Source of the DNA: Lumnitzera littorea
Lineage: Eukaryota; Streptophyta; Magnoliopsida; Myrtales; Combretaceae
Assembly (NCBI GenBank): GCA_024138015.1
Contig: JAMXBB010000003.1
Coordinates: 13,655,739 to 13,719,738 of the forward strand
DNA length: 64,000 bases
Direction of reading: 5' to 3'
Shown here one piece after another: positions 13,129 to 24,722 of this stretch (positions within the stretch are counted from its first letter, which is position 1; every line of letters starts with the position of its first letter). The notes under the pieces are model-generated. The model did not search any database, had not been told where the DNA came from, and worked only from the letters and a program-made list of their open reading frames with translations. The position numbers and the translations under genes are program-made.

Positions 13129-13920
13129 AGTGACAAAAGCCTGTGGGAGAATTTAACTTTACTCAAGACCGGATGACGTATAAATGAGGAGTATATTTAC
13201 AAAAGGTCTTCTCTATTGAATGGCTGAAACTAACTAATATAATGACTATGCGATTAAACCCTTCCTACCACAATAATAAATGTAATTACCTATTCTTCTT
13301 ATTATACTTGCTAATATACATCTAATCTAGACAGTTACAAATAAGAGGTTTCTTAGTGAACCTCCATCTTAGACCGCAATTGTTCGAGCCAGTCTCATTG
13401 AACCCCTATTCGCTGCAACTTGGGGCTTCACTTGATCTGTTCATTACATAAGCATCCTACTCGCTATCATTCCCTTGATTCTAGTTTCTCCTTTGACGTT
13501 TCTACTAAAGTTTTTGACTCGTATCTTTGTAAAACTTTGGTTAATGAAACATCTGTTCCTTTTATAGCAAAAATAATAATTATTAAAAAAAAAAGGAATA
13601 TCTAGGGAGGATTATCGGAGTGATTAATTTAGTTCAACTTCATTTAAACAATTATTGGTGATTTTGGAGAAAATTAATGTTGAATATTGTGGAATTTACC
13701 CAAATAAGAAGTAAAGAACAACGCCAAGCCAAAATACCAAAATTAATTACTTATCTGACTCTCCCATTTCATAATATAGCTTGAACTAATTATTGTTTCA
13801 AAACAGAAAAATTATGGGTAAAAAAAAAAAAAGAAGGAAAAGCAAAGAGAAAATATGACTTTGAGACTTGAAAACAATCCTTAGCTACTATGATCATATG
13901 ACGATGCTGCTAAACATATA
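13129..13920. other. 3' flank of the DUF668 gene, no other gene
   Basis: AT-rich sequence downstream of the minus-strand gene. No canonical AATAAA on the minus strand lies close to the stop codon. Confidence 0.5.
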
Positions 13921-15387
13921 TCATCCCAAACATCTACTTTCATATCTATATATACAACTCAACCCCACAAGAACTTCGACAATGGCAGCTTCTGTCTTCT
14001 CCAAATCCGAAAAATGCAGTGTCTGCAACAACAGCACCTGGGGCCTCGAATAATCAAACCTCTGCTTCTCCAAATTCCTCTCCGCGTGCCACCGAATCGT
14101 GTCATATGCCACCGGCCCCAACCACTCCAGTATCCCCTCGACCGCCACCCTCCACCCTTCCGCCATCTCATGTCCCCCTTCCTCCTTCCGGTGCCCCCTC
14201 AGCTTCGCATTTACTGCCCTCCTCAACCTCTCCGGCAGCATTTCGTACATGTTCCCACGAGCCTCCTCATCCGCCTCCATGCATATATTCAAGTACATCT
14301 CCGCCATTTTAATGATATTTGCGTACCGCAACGCCAGTCCGGAGCCGCCTACTGTGTCCGGTGAGGTGGAACTGAAAACCGCATTCCTTTTGATATTCCC
14401 GGCCTTAACATTTCCCAAGTTCAATTCTCGGCTGTGGAACTTGGTAACGCACGTTTTATGGAAAATTGATGTGGTGACATTACTAAAAGTAGTAATTGGA
14501 CCGGACTTGTTATTGAATGGACGGAACATGGTCTCCGGATGAATTCGAAAGTGTCGTTGATTGCTGTTCTTTCTATGACCTTGCGGTGCTGTTCGAGATA
14601 TCCTGGGAAGATCCGATATAAGGGGACCAAAAAGGACGCAGATCCTGACGTATACTGCGCATACCGTTCTTGCCATCGGGCGAACACATTTGTCGAAGCT
14701 CTGATTCCACAGAGACACGTTCTTGTAATGTCGTACCTGTTTCCTTTGATGGGCGATCTTCTCCTCGAAAAGACCGAAATTCGCTTTCTGCTGTTGGTTG
14801 TCCGTGATGTTTTTCTTCCATAGCTGTAGCTTTTTCTCCGATATTTCCATCTCCGCAAGACATTCCAACGCGCTGTACAGTTTCTCGGTTGCACAGACCA
14901 GTCTCTCCATCTTTTCAATGATCTTCTCAATGTGTTTCGACCCGAATTGAAGCTTCCCTATGTCGATCACGGCAACCTTAAGGTTGTCGTAGGTTTCGTC
15001 GAAATTGTTCAATTCAGAGTCGGCACACTTATGGCCTAATCGGGAAACCGCAATCGCGGCGGTCTCAAGGTCTTCAAGCCGCTCCCGACACGCGAGGCGC
15101 AATAGGAAACATTCATCTGGAGAATTCAAGTAGGCCACGCCTTGAGAATGAATGACATCTTTCCTTAGATTGTTGAATTCTTGGTCTGTTAAGGATTTGT
15201 AAAGCTTGATAAGGCGGGACATTGTCTTGGCGGCGTCAAAAGCGAGAATGCTTAATGTAGGGGTAGGCGAGGGTGACCAATCAAGATGGCGGAAGATATT
15301 GAACGATTGAGTGGCGGTGGTGGCTGTTGTTGTGGCGGTGGTGGAATTGCGGGTCTTAGAGATGCCTGCCATGGTTCCAACGACCAT
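13921..15387 (-). CDS. DUF3475/DUF668 (PSI-type) plant protein
   Basis: Intact single-exon ORF of 488 codons ending in TGA. Residues about 46-102 match the N-terminal DUF3475 region: ILAFDAAKTMSRL, then DECFLLRLACRERLEDL. Residues about 348-432 match DUF668: LALRYANIIKMAEMY, then MLPERLRRAVNAKLR, then the EWLGPVAYDTIRW block. The C-terminus (QTLHFSDLEKTEAAIVEVLVGL) is also typical. The family includes Arabidopsis PSK SIMULATOR proteins, linked to growth control and phytosulfokine response. The length and lack of introns fit its short subgroup, whose role is poorly known. No signal peptide or membrane segment is visible, and there is no glycine at position 2 for myristoylation. Residues 11-27 are a Thr/Ala-rich low-complexity run. 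Two ATGs are possible: residue 1 (GCCATGG context) and residue 6 at 15372 (ACCATGG context). The identity is secure; the cellular function is inferred from the family. Confidence 0.93.
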   Translation of the reverse strand: MVVGTMAGISKTRNSTTATTTATTATQSFNIFRHLDWSPSPTPTLSILAFDAAKTMSRLIKLYKSLTDQEFNNLRKDVIHSQGVAYLNSPDECFLLRLACRERLEDLETAAIAVSRLGHKCADSELNNFDETYDNLKVAVIDIGKLQFGSKHIEKIIEKMERLVCATEKLYSALECLAEMEISEKKLQLWKKNITDNQQQKANFGLFEEKIAHQRKQVRHYKNVSLWNQSFDKCVRPMARTVCAVYVRICVLFGPLISDLPRISRTAPQGHRKNSNQRHFRIHPETMFRPFNNKSGPITTFSNVTTSIFHKTCVTKFHSRELNLGNVKAGNIKRNAVFSSTSPDTVGGSGLALRYANIIKMAEMYLNICMEADEEARGNMYEMLPERLRRAVNAKLRGHRKEEGGHEMAEGWRVAVEGILEWLGPVAYDTIRWHAERNLEKQRFDYSRPQVLLLQTLHFSDLEKTEAAIVEVLVGLSCIYRYESRCLG

Positions 15388-15422
15388 GGCCTAATTTGGA
15401 AATTAATTATATTTCCCTAACT

Positions 15423-15472
15423 AATACGGTTAGCAAATATGCTTGTCCAAAAAAATACGGTTAGCAAATATG
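15423..15472 (-). promoter_or_regulatory. 19-bp direct repeat upstream of the DUF668 gene
   Basis: AATACGGTTAGCAAATATG occurs perfectly at 15423-15441 and again at 15454-15472, a 31-bp period. It lies 36-85 bp upstream of the start codon, so in the 5' UTR or proximal promoter. The function is unknown; it could be a paired protein-binding site or a recent slippage duplication. Confidence 0.6.
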
Positions 15473-15597
15473 GCTGTAAGATTTCTATCTTTTTTTTTTT
15501 TCCCCTTTTTTTTTTCTATATTTTTCCTTGTTAAAAATTTTGGAAACGTAATTAGGGTTTTAGTTTGGTTGTTATGGGTTTGAGAGATTTGGGGGGG

Positions 15598-15604
15598 TAT
15601 ATAT
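15598..15604 (-). promoter_or_regulatory. Candidate TATA box of the DUF668 gene
   Basis: Read on the minus strand this is TATATA in a C-rich context, about 210 bp upstream of the ATG, which would give a 5' UTR of roughly 180 nt. The position is plausible but rests only on the motif. Confidence 0.35.
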
Positions 15605-15659
15605 GAAGGGTGGAGATTGGAGAAGGACATATTTGGAGTTAGTGTTGGAGGACGCGCTT

Positions 15660-17500
15660 GGACAATTACAGAGGAAGCAGCGAGTTACAAGAAATAATTG
15701 ACTGGTCCGTGTGAATGTGGACTAGATTTTGAAATTATAAAGGAGACGCAATCTAAGCGATTCAACACGATTTGAAAAAAGATGTTAAGAAAATGACATA
15801 ATGATAGTGTACCATCGGAGCATGTTGATGCAAGAAACTTGCATACTGCTAAATTCACGTGTTTCTTTGGGATGAGTGGCACATAATCTCGTATTAAACA
15901 TCCTCTCTTTTTTTTTTTGATAAAGTACAAACACCATAGAGAGTTTAACTTCATTGAAGTGCCTACATAAGCATAGGCGTTTAACATATATTTCCATACC
16001 AAGTACACTAATTTTAGAAAATATTTTATATATTGATATGAAAATAATAAACATGAGACTAAAATATTTAAAATATTACTATATAACTTTAGTGAAGTAA
16101 CAATTGATAAAATGAAGAATTATTTAAAAAGGAGAGTTGGTTAAAATATTAATATTCAATTGATAAACGTACTCTAAAAATATATTTATAAGGGGTGCCC
16201 GGTAGGTAATTAGAAACATACTACTATATTACATCTGGTTTTTGGATGACTTTAAATTATACAGAAGAAAGGAAATTGGCTGAAATGATTCTAATAATTT
16301 AATAGGGGGGTCAAAATGAGATGAATAGAGTACAAATGGAAGGAATCCGTGTGCCCTTTCGTTTTCTCTCCATGTTTGAAGAGAAATCAACAGCAAATAA
16401 TGGAAATGTTGGCGAGTTACTAGAATATGCGGAATGAATGGAAAAGTAGATTATGAATGGAGGTAAGGAAAAGAGTAAATAAAATTATGATACTATTTTT
16501 CTCTCCTTTTTTTTTTTTTTTTTTATTTCCTTTATGTGATCAAATAAGGAAAAAAGGAAATATTTTTACCCATGTCACTTTATTTCCGATCCGTATATCT
16601 AAATGAGGATGAAAGTTCTATTTATTTTGATTTCTTTCTTTTTTTTTTTTTTTTTCATCTTCACAGCTCTTCATTTCCATTTTACTTAAAAGTCCCCAAA
16701 CACAATATAAACTAATGCCAAATGGAGGCCACACTTAGTAATGTATATTATTTAAGAGGAAGGGGGTGATTCAGATGCAGTGCTTTTTCTGGTGGTAAAT
16801 AGTGATAATTTTAGCAAAAAGTAAGCTGTTAAACTGCTTAAATGCATAAAATGGGTTTATGACTGATAACCTGTTCAGTAGGTAGAGTTACCTTGTACTA
16901 GTACAAACACTAAAGTATATATAAATATAACATGAAATATTAGATGGTGGTATAGAAGCTAAAATTTTTAGATGTAATAAACTTCATTTTTATTGGTATA
17001 ATAGTTGATAATGAAAAGATTTATATTTTCCTTATTTCTACTTATAGTATGCTTACTCACCCTTAATGATAGTTAGTAATGAAAAGATCTAAATTGTTTA
17101 AAAATGTATTTTTAATTCCTTTTTATTACTATAGTAGTTAGGAAAAAATATATTCTTTTTTTTTTATTGTGTGTTAAGATATCCGTTATGTTTATAAGTA
17201 AATAGAATCTATCAAATAAAATGTTTAGAAATTATTTAGTAATTTTGAAAATGTTAAGTTAGAAATTAATTTTAGATTTAGTTATAGTTTTTTTATTAGG
17301 TAACTTATATAATGGCATGCTTAGTATATAAGAATAGACTTGAAATGGAATTGCAATTACGTTCTTGCATGTTCAAATGTAGCTTTGAAATTTATTCATA
17401 TTCTAAGTAGAATTTCGATTCCTGAACTTCAAAAGGAGAATCGCAAATTTGTTATGAACTTTACAAAGAAAATTGGATTTTTAACTATATTCGAAAGCTA
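15660..17500. other. Intergenic stretch, no gene supported
   Basis: A minus-strand ORF at 16008-15685 has no recognisable features. The stretch also contains long poly-T runs near 16508-16524 and 16641-16655. Confidence 0.5.
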
Positions 17501-17509
17501 AAACTCAGA

Positions 17510-18560
17510 TTATATATATATATATATATATGTATCTATATATTCACGCACATATACATAACATATATATGTATATACATATATACATAAATATACATGA
17601 CTTATAATCAGATATATGTTATTGATTATTATTATATATTGCATATAAACTATATTACATACTTTGTAGATATATAGTTGAATATGGTATTTTTTGTATA
17701 TATACATGTTTCATATATTCTATTGTAAATGACATATATATATATATATGTTATAATTGTACTATATATATTGTGGTATATGTTAAAATATATTTTAAAG
17801 AATTTATATAAACAATTTCTAGAGTATATATCTACCAAGTATTACTTTTTATACAAAGATAATATATGTGTACTTTTGATAAAATTATAATACATATATG
17901 TATACTATATATATATATATATATATGTCTTTATACTACTTATAATATGACTATATTATAATTATTGCATACTATATATTATTTTAATAAAATATATACT
18001 ACTACTTATATTAAAACATTAATAAATAATTAATTTAATCATTTACATTAACATTTTTAGGGTTTATATCTATTAAATATTATTTTTGTACTAGAGATAG
18101 TGTTTAGGTATTACCAATAAATATAAAATATTTTCTATTACACATATATGTATATACTAAATGCTATGCTATAATTAAAACATGTAATAATATTTAGTAC
18201 GTAAGAACTACACAAATATAAACATATACATAGATATATATATATATATATGCATGTCTTTACACAAAATATAGATGCCTATATTCGCATTAATTAATAA
18301 TATATATACTAGCTTGAATATAGATAAATCTATTATTTTACATAGTACATATAATATGTATGTATTATAATTAAAATAAGATATATCGTGTAATGCATCT
18401 CTAGAATCATATATTAAGATATACTTTATGATATATAACATATATTATATTTATATCAAAGATCTATTATATATGGTAAATAATATTATGAGATGTATGC
18501 ACATTATTACATTAGATACATTACATAAATATCAGAATATATGTTGTTATATGCCTATTA
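17510..18560. repeat. TA-dominated low-complexity block
   Basis: Roughly 1 kb is built almost wholly of TA-rich tracts, with perfect (TA)n runs near 17513-17530, 17733-17748, 17908-17926 and 18236-18252. They are separated by ATGTATATAC-type words that are self-complementary. Open frames here translate only to Tyr/Ile-rich low complexity and are not genes. Confidence 0.85.
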
Positions 18561-19093
18561 CATTTATTTAACTTGAAGAGACAAAGGATGTATTTCATAA
18601 AAGAAAAATAACACATGAGGGAAAGAGTTCAAATAAAAGATTAATAATTTAAGAAGTTCAAATAATAAATCAATATTATGTTAAAAAATTCAAATATAAG
18701 ATCCCATGTGACACCATTATAATAGCATTAAAATAAGATGATATGGCCTTTATTTGACATGTGGCATTAAAATGGTGCTTATGTGTCAACTTTTTTTAAT
18801 TAAAAAAAGGAAAAGGAAAAAGGAAGTAATGTAAAAGATTACTAAAAAAATGAAAAAATCTAAAAGTTTAGAAAAAATATGGAATAAAAAAGAAAAATTA
18901 AAAAGTTTAACCGACCACCCTTTGATCATGTAGTGGCCCATTTGGGTTTTACTTGCTTAATGGGTTGTGACCCACTTATAAAAGAGGGTCATTCGACCTA
19001 TTAGGATGGTGGGTGATCACCTTTAGTCATTACCTTTTTTTTTAAAAAAAAAAACAAGAAATTTAAAGAAAAATTCGTTAGAACGTAAAGGGG

Positions 19094-19185
19094 CTGTGCG
19101 ACTTCATTAGTCTTTCTTTTCTTTTCTTTTTTTTCCATAAATAAAAAAAGGAGCTTTCAATGGCTGTTGACTACCCAAGGAGTCG
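19094..19185. repeat. Inverted repeat pair TGTGCGACT / AGTCGCACA
   Basis: A perfect 9-bp inverted repeat with a loop of about 70 bases containing C/T- and A-rich tracts. It lies just left of LTR A. Confidence 0.5.
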
Positions 19186-19212
19186 CACAACTCCATGGTG
19201 AGGTATATGATT

Positions 19213-22200
19213 TGTATCACGGTTCGAAGTGATAGAGTCGTAACAGTCTCGCCGTGTAAACCATTCTAAAATAGAAACCAGTCATACAATTGCTATCTTA
19301 GACTTGATTTATATAAGGCGTTTAAGACTAACCCATTTTAAAGAAAACAATTCATAATTTAAATAAGGTTTTTACTTATGAACTTAAAAAAAAGTACATA
19401 CTTACATTAAAATAATCTGAGTATCTTACAAGATTTAGCAATCTAGTTACAATTTAATTAAGTAATTTGTAAACTAATGCTAAAAGCTTTAAAATAAACT
19501 TAACTAGAGAATGAACTTGCTCTTCTGTTTACATTCTCACTCCCTAAGATTTCACAGTTGCTAACGTCAAGGTGATTATAGGCCGCTTCATCGCTAACAC
19601 TTGCAACAATGACTATAGGAATATGAGTAACTACAGCTTAGTAAGTTAGGATGGAGACTTAAAACTAAACCACAATTACAAACACAAACAAAGTTATCAA
19701 CCAAATTATTAGGTGCAATGTATGTTCAAGCAAATGCCATTGTACGATGTTGTCCGGCCTACCGTGAGATTAGAGAAATTGTGCCAACTCTAATTGGGTT
19801 GAAGAGTTGCCGTTAATGCAACAGCTCACGACCAAACCCAAACTTGTGCAATTGAGATGTCGCTTCTCCCATGACTACCTTCGAACAATTAACTTCACCC
19901 TTACTGCGACTTTCTCATCTGTCACTTAGTTCGACTAAGAATGAAAAAGGGACTCATTATGTTATCTAGCGCTATCCCTTTCGAAGGGATCAATATTTGG
20001 TCGGAGAATCCTAATATTCCCCTAATAGGTTGCTATGCAAGTCCGGTTTATGGTTGCAAATCATATATTTATTAAGTCCAATTTAGGGTTATCAACCATT
20101 TCATACAATATAAGCTAGAACAACAAACAAAATCATAGCATCACTCATAATTAAGCACATGCATATATCCAACTATCTAACAAGCACAACTAAGTATAAT
20201 CTCAAGTCTCTACAAAACAGTAACGTATTAATCCTAATTTACCTTGACTCATCGCTTACTCACTCTAGGTGGTACTTGTTTAGTTCATCACCAATGATCC
20301 TTATAATACCAACGTTGTCTCAGTTTTTATATAATTGCCATAGGTATCCTATAACACTTATTGTTATCTTTGATTTAGGGTTTAATATGTCCAATTATCT
20401 AGGTTCTTAAATCTTGTACAATTATTCTCGGTTTCGGGCTAGGTTTTGGTTCAATTTCCGCATCGATTTCTAAATTAGGTTTTAGTTCAGTTTCTAAATA
20501 TAGTTTTATATACGAATCCTAGAAACTCGTTTCAACTCATAATATGAAATTAATCACATTATTTTCGGGTATACTAAATACCATAATTACCCTAAGTCAG
20601 TATTTTATTCTACTTGGTACACTTAAATCCTTATTAGTATATTGAATTTACTCATGATGTAAGAAATTTTTACATTTTTTATATAATTACGTAAATTTAA
20701 GTTTTCTATCAGATTTATTATATATTTCTATTATTTGTATAATATCAGTTTTTATTTTAATATCTTTTATTTATTATATTTCGAATAATTGCATATTATG
20801 TATTATCACTTATTATGTACATAACACATATCTAATATTTCTATCACTCTAATTATTATTTCCCAACATCAATTAACATTTCAAAATGTCTAAATTCATT
20901 CCAAATTAGATTTTACACCTAATTACCCTAATTTATAAAATTAACTTAAAATTTACTATTTTTTAATATTACTTATTTACTACATAATTACCTTAATAAT
21001 TACATCTAACACCCTAAATGCTACAATTATCATACTTCATCAGATTTCAATTTCTTAAAACATATAATTATGCACTAAATCGGTAATTAACCATTTAATT
21101 ATTTAATTAGCCCTAATCATCTATTTTAGGCATCATTTTAAAGTCTAAAAATTATCTAAAAATTTTGAAAATTAATTTTTGAAAAAGTGCTTCATGGCAT
21201 TGTTTTATGTCACCTAAGTAGTCTACATAAAAATTTTAGGCTTAAAACTACACTCTTAAGATCATTTATTTTTAATTTAAATAAAGTTTGGGTTTATACG
21301 GTTTCTTAAGGACAGTATATTTCTAAATACAAAATCATCAAAATAAAATTTTTTCCCTAAATCCACATACTTAAAAATCTTAGGATATCAAATTTCATAA
21401 TTTTCTAGGAATATTTAATATTTTTACAAAATTAAACAAAATCGGATTGGAAATCGAACTTAACTGTGTGGGTAGCTCCGGCCATCGTCGACCGCCATAG
21501 CATTATCGGCTGGTCTGGGTGCTGCCACTACCGTGTGGTGGTGGCAGCCGTCCACTCTTAGGTGCTTATCTGGTGTTGATTCTTCTCTAAGGCCTTGATT
21601 ATATAGATTTGAGTAATTTTTTTGTAATTAGTCTAAACACTCATTATTTTGGTTCTCTTTATTCTTTTCACTCTCCAAACTGACCAAATGAGCTTTTGAA
21701 ATTTTCTTGCTATTTATAAAGGTGTTGGAGAATTATTGTGCATTAATTAGACAAGATAATTGTCTTATCTCTTCTTTTTTTCACTTTCTATTTATTGCAT
21801 TTTAATTGGTTGATTTTGTTTCTTCAATTCTAGATTGTTATGACCACTTTTTAGAGTTTTCCTCATTTTTTCTATTTTTTCCTTAATTATTTATGAATTT
21901 TTAACATTATTTTAGCCTATTTCGCGTATTTTAAGTAATTACGTGTATTTCTACCTATATGTAAATTTATATATAGTATAAATAAATACTATTAAATATT
22001 ATTTAAGTTATTTTATGATTTTTAATGTGCATATAATTTATCTCTAGTGATTCGTTAGTTATCGGAATATATTTTATGTATTTTCGATAAATAACAAGTA
22101 ATATACTTAAAATTTAAAAATTTTATATTGTTTAATTTTATTACTTATTTTCTTAAATTTGAACTTACGGAATTATTTTTATTAATATTTCTAACTTTAT

Positions 22201-22287
22201 TTGATAATTTAGGTTTGATCGGATTTTTTAATCAATTACTCTAAATTCTACTCGTCAAATTTCGAGTAACTAATTGTGTGTCTTATA
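19213..22287 (+). mobile_element. Solo LTR A, about 3.1 kb, gypsy-type family
   Basis: The start reads TGTATCACGGTTCGAAGTGA, then GTAACAGTCTCGCC, matching the TGTTACxCCxCGAA start of copies B and E. Collinear similarity to B continues along the whole length. Examples are TCACTTAGTTCG with GGAGAATCCTAAT near 19.92-20.01 kb, CTTGCTATTTATA at about 21.7 kb, and ACTTAAAATTTAAAAATTTTATA near 22.10 kb. The end is placed at TCTTATA by comparison with B (GGCTTACA). No gag or pol lies on either side, so this is a solo LTR or a stranded end. No clean target duplication is visible (TGATT left, ATTTG right), so the right border may be off or eroded. Confidence 0.8.
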
Positions 22288-22661
22288 ATTTGTAAAGAAA
22301 AATTATATATATTTTAAGAGTGATATAAAATAAGATATTATATGAACTAGGTGGTTAAGTGTGTGTTTTGTAAAGAAAATGCCATGAATTGTGATGAGTT
22401 TATTTTTATATCACTAGTAATAACTTAAATATGATAAATCTGATCTCTCCGGTTGTGTGGTTCATGATTACAACTACAAGGATGCCCGACGTTTGACTTA
22501 AATATTTGTTGAAAAATCCAATTTCATTGAGCCAAATTATTTTTAAGGCCCTCAATAAATGAGTTTAACTCTCTTGATCCTATTACTAGCTCCATAGAAT
22601 AAACTTAGAATAACTTATCGGGGCATCACTGGCGGAGATTTTTAGTGCAGGTTTCCAAAAC

Positions 22662-22700
22662 AAAGGACCCATATGAAAGTCCTTATCAAATGGGTCCTTT
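22662..22700. repeat. Perfect 11-bp hairpin
   Basis: AAAGGACCCAT (22662-22672) and ATGGGTCCTTT (22690-22700) are exact reverse complements around a 17-base loop. The pairing extends imperfectly outward for about 10 more positions. Confidence 0.8.
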
Positions 22701-22741
22701 ACTCTTTCTTGGTAAATGACCTCTCTTGCATGGTGTCCTTA

Positions 22742-22941
22742 GAGCATTATTATTATTATTTTTTGTTAAGCATTGGTTTTGTTAAAAGTTTCCCATAAAA
22801 AAAAAATAATAAATATTATGGAAATTTATTTAAGAACTTCACAGATAAAGTGAAAATGTTCTTAAAAAAAAAAAAAGATATTTAAGTTATTGATGTAGTA
22901 TTTAAGAATTGTAAATAAAATCCTAATGGGTGTGGATGCTC
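22742..22941. mobile_element. Possible Tourist/Harbinger-type MITE, 200 bp
   Basis: The segment starts GAGCAT and ends ATGCTC and has TTA immediately on both sides (22739-22741 and 22942-22944). A three-base TTA target duplication and GAGCATCC-like ends are usual for PIF/Harbinger MITEs. The terminal repeats match for only 6 bp, so the call is tentative. Confidence 0.45.
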
Positions 22942-22944
22942 TTA

Positions 22945-24580
22945 CCAAATAAACCATCTACAATACTTAAACTTAACACAGTTTTAGTTAGGCTCACAAG
23001 TTAAAAAATACTAAAGGTGGAGCTTGATTGATAATTTACTTTAGTTAAGCTGATTTAATCAGAGTTGAACTCGCAAATGAATTTCATTGATTGATAATCC
23101 CAATGTGAACACTCAATGAATTTATATTTCTTCAGAGTTGCTTATTATCTATTACTAAATTAGTGCAGGACCCCCCATTTTGTAACTAGTGGATATGCTA
23201 AGATTATAAATAGTCAGGACAAATAATTGCGAGGATTTCGATATTGCTATCAAGTGTGTCAGGCAAGAAATTTCCAAGCAAGATAATAGATCATTTTGGT
23301 AAATGCATTATGGAAGCATACATAAGGGTTGGATTAGTAGGCCCCACTAATTCATTATTGAAGTCCAAATCAGTTAATTCCATTGACCCACCATACATGA
23401 AGACGTGGGCTGCCCCTCTATTGCTAACGGGACCATTGCTCTGAATAAATATTTTTATAGAGTCTCGTTGTGGACACTATTGGAGTTCTAGAAAAAGCTT
23501 CTTTTTTTTTTTAAAAAAAAAAAAAATGATTTTCAACTCTTATTATACGTTTTGTAAAATTTATATATATAAAAACAATATATTTTTCTTGACTTTTCAA
23601 TAAGTATTTTCATAATAGACATATAAACTAATCGAGTAAAGAGGATATGATGCGGAGTTTACATATGAATTCGACTCAAAATTTAAAGGTTTGAACTTAA
23701 GCTTAGCTTGACTCTAAAATCGATCAAGTTTATAAATTTAAGTTCAAACTGTACTTAAAATTATAATCATATCATTTTGTCGAGTGTTGTGTTTTTCTTG
23801 ATAATTGTATTTCATAATAAAAGAGTGTCATGTCTCGTGTTATCATATCATTTGAACAATTGCTACCTCTATCGAGACTCAATAGGAGTTGATTAACTTA
23901 TAAGTCAATTTAAGCTACATTAGATTCATGAGTTATTTAAGCCAAACATTATATTATATTATGAAATTCAAGATTAACTCGATAAGCTATTTGAAGGAAT
24001 TAAGATTAAACTCTACTTAATTATTATCGAATCAAATTTAGGCAAATATTAAAAGTAACTCGAGGGATTTATGCATAGATTTAATTTTAGTTAATACCCT
24101 ACGAAAACCAACATTCTTTATTTATTTTCTGTATTTGTGAATTGGAGGCTAGATTTCCGTGTTTGGAAATTCCGCTAGTCGGACCCAAGAGGGCATGAGT
24201 CCTCCGCTAAAATATGTCATTTCAATGTTGTCTTCCATGACCAAGTCTAGATAATGTACCATGAAGTTTCAGACGTTTCATCACGACTCATTATTCATGA
24301 TTTCACACTTGGCACCAGGATTGTTTCAGTTTCACACACGGAAATGTTAATGCCTTTACAGGCAAAATATCAAGATCAACAACGTCGTTCCGTTTCACGC
24401 CAAAGGAAGTAAACAAGAGAACTTCCGTCATTACCTTGAACCTGACCTTGACTGACTACCAAATTAACATAACCCACTCCTTAATCCTGTCGTGTCTAAC
24501 ACAATCAGAGAAGGAAACGTAGGCGGACGAAGAATCCTAGGAACTTTCTCTCCATGAATGAAAGTAAAGGAAATATATTT
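22945..24580. other. Intergenic, no gene supported
   Basis: No gene is supported here. The short ORF at 23244-23444 is unrecognised. The segment 24130-24540 has a more even base composition than its surroundings, but no frame in it looks coding. Confidence 0.45.
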
Positions 24581-24584
24581 TAAC

Positions 24585-24722
24585 ATTAATATATTATGTA
24601 AATTAATAAATAATATATAAATATTAATAATAATACATAATTAAAAAAAATGTTATTTATATTTATAAATTTCAACTTTTTATTAATATTCATATGATAT
24701 TAATTAATTTACGTTATATATT
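24585..24722. repeat. AT-rich foldback repeat (family 2, copy 2)
   Basis: The left arm begins ATATTATGTAAATTAATAAA. The right arm, ending ACGTTATATATTATCG, is its imperfect reverse complement. The left arm is almost identical to the one at 6168-6203. Confidence 0.55.

Noticed and set aside
14014..14930. Several long ORFs within the DUF668 gene region
   Set aside because: They are other-frame shadows of the intact minus-strand gene, Pro/Ser- or Arg-rich as expected for antisense or shifted reading.
17510..18441. ORFs rich in Tyr and Ile
   Set aside because: They are translations of TA microsatellite sequence.
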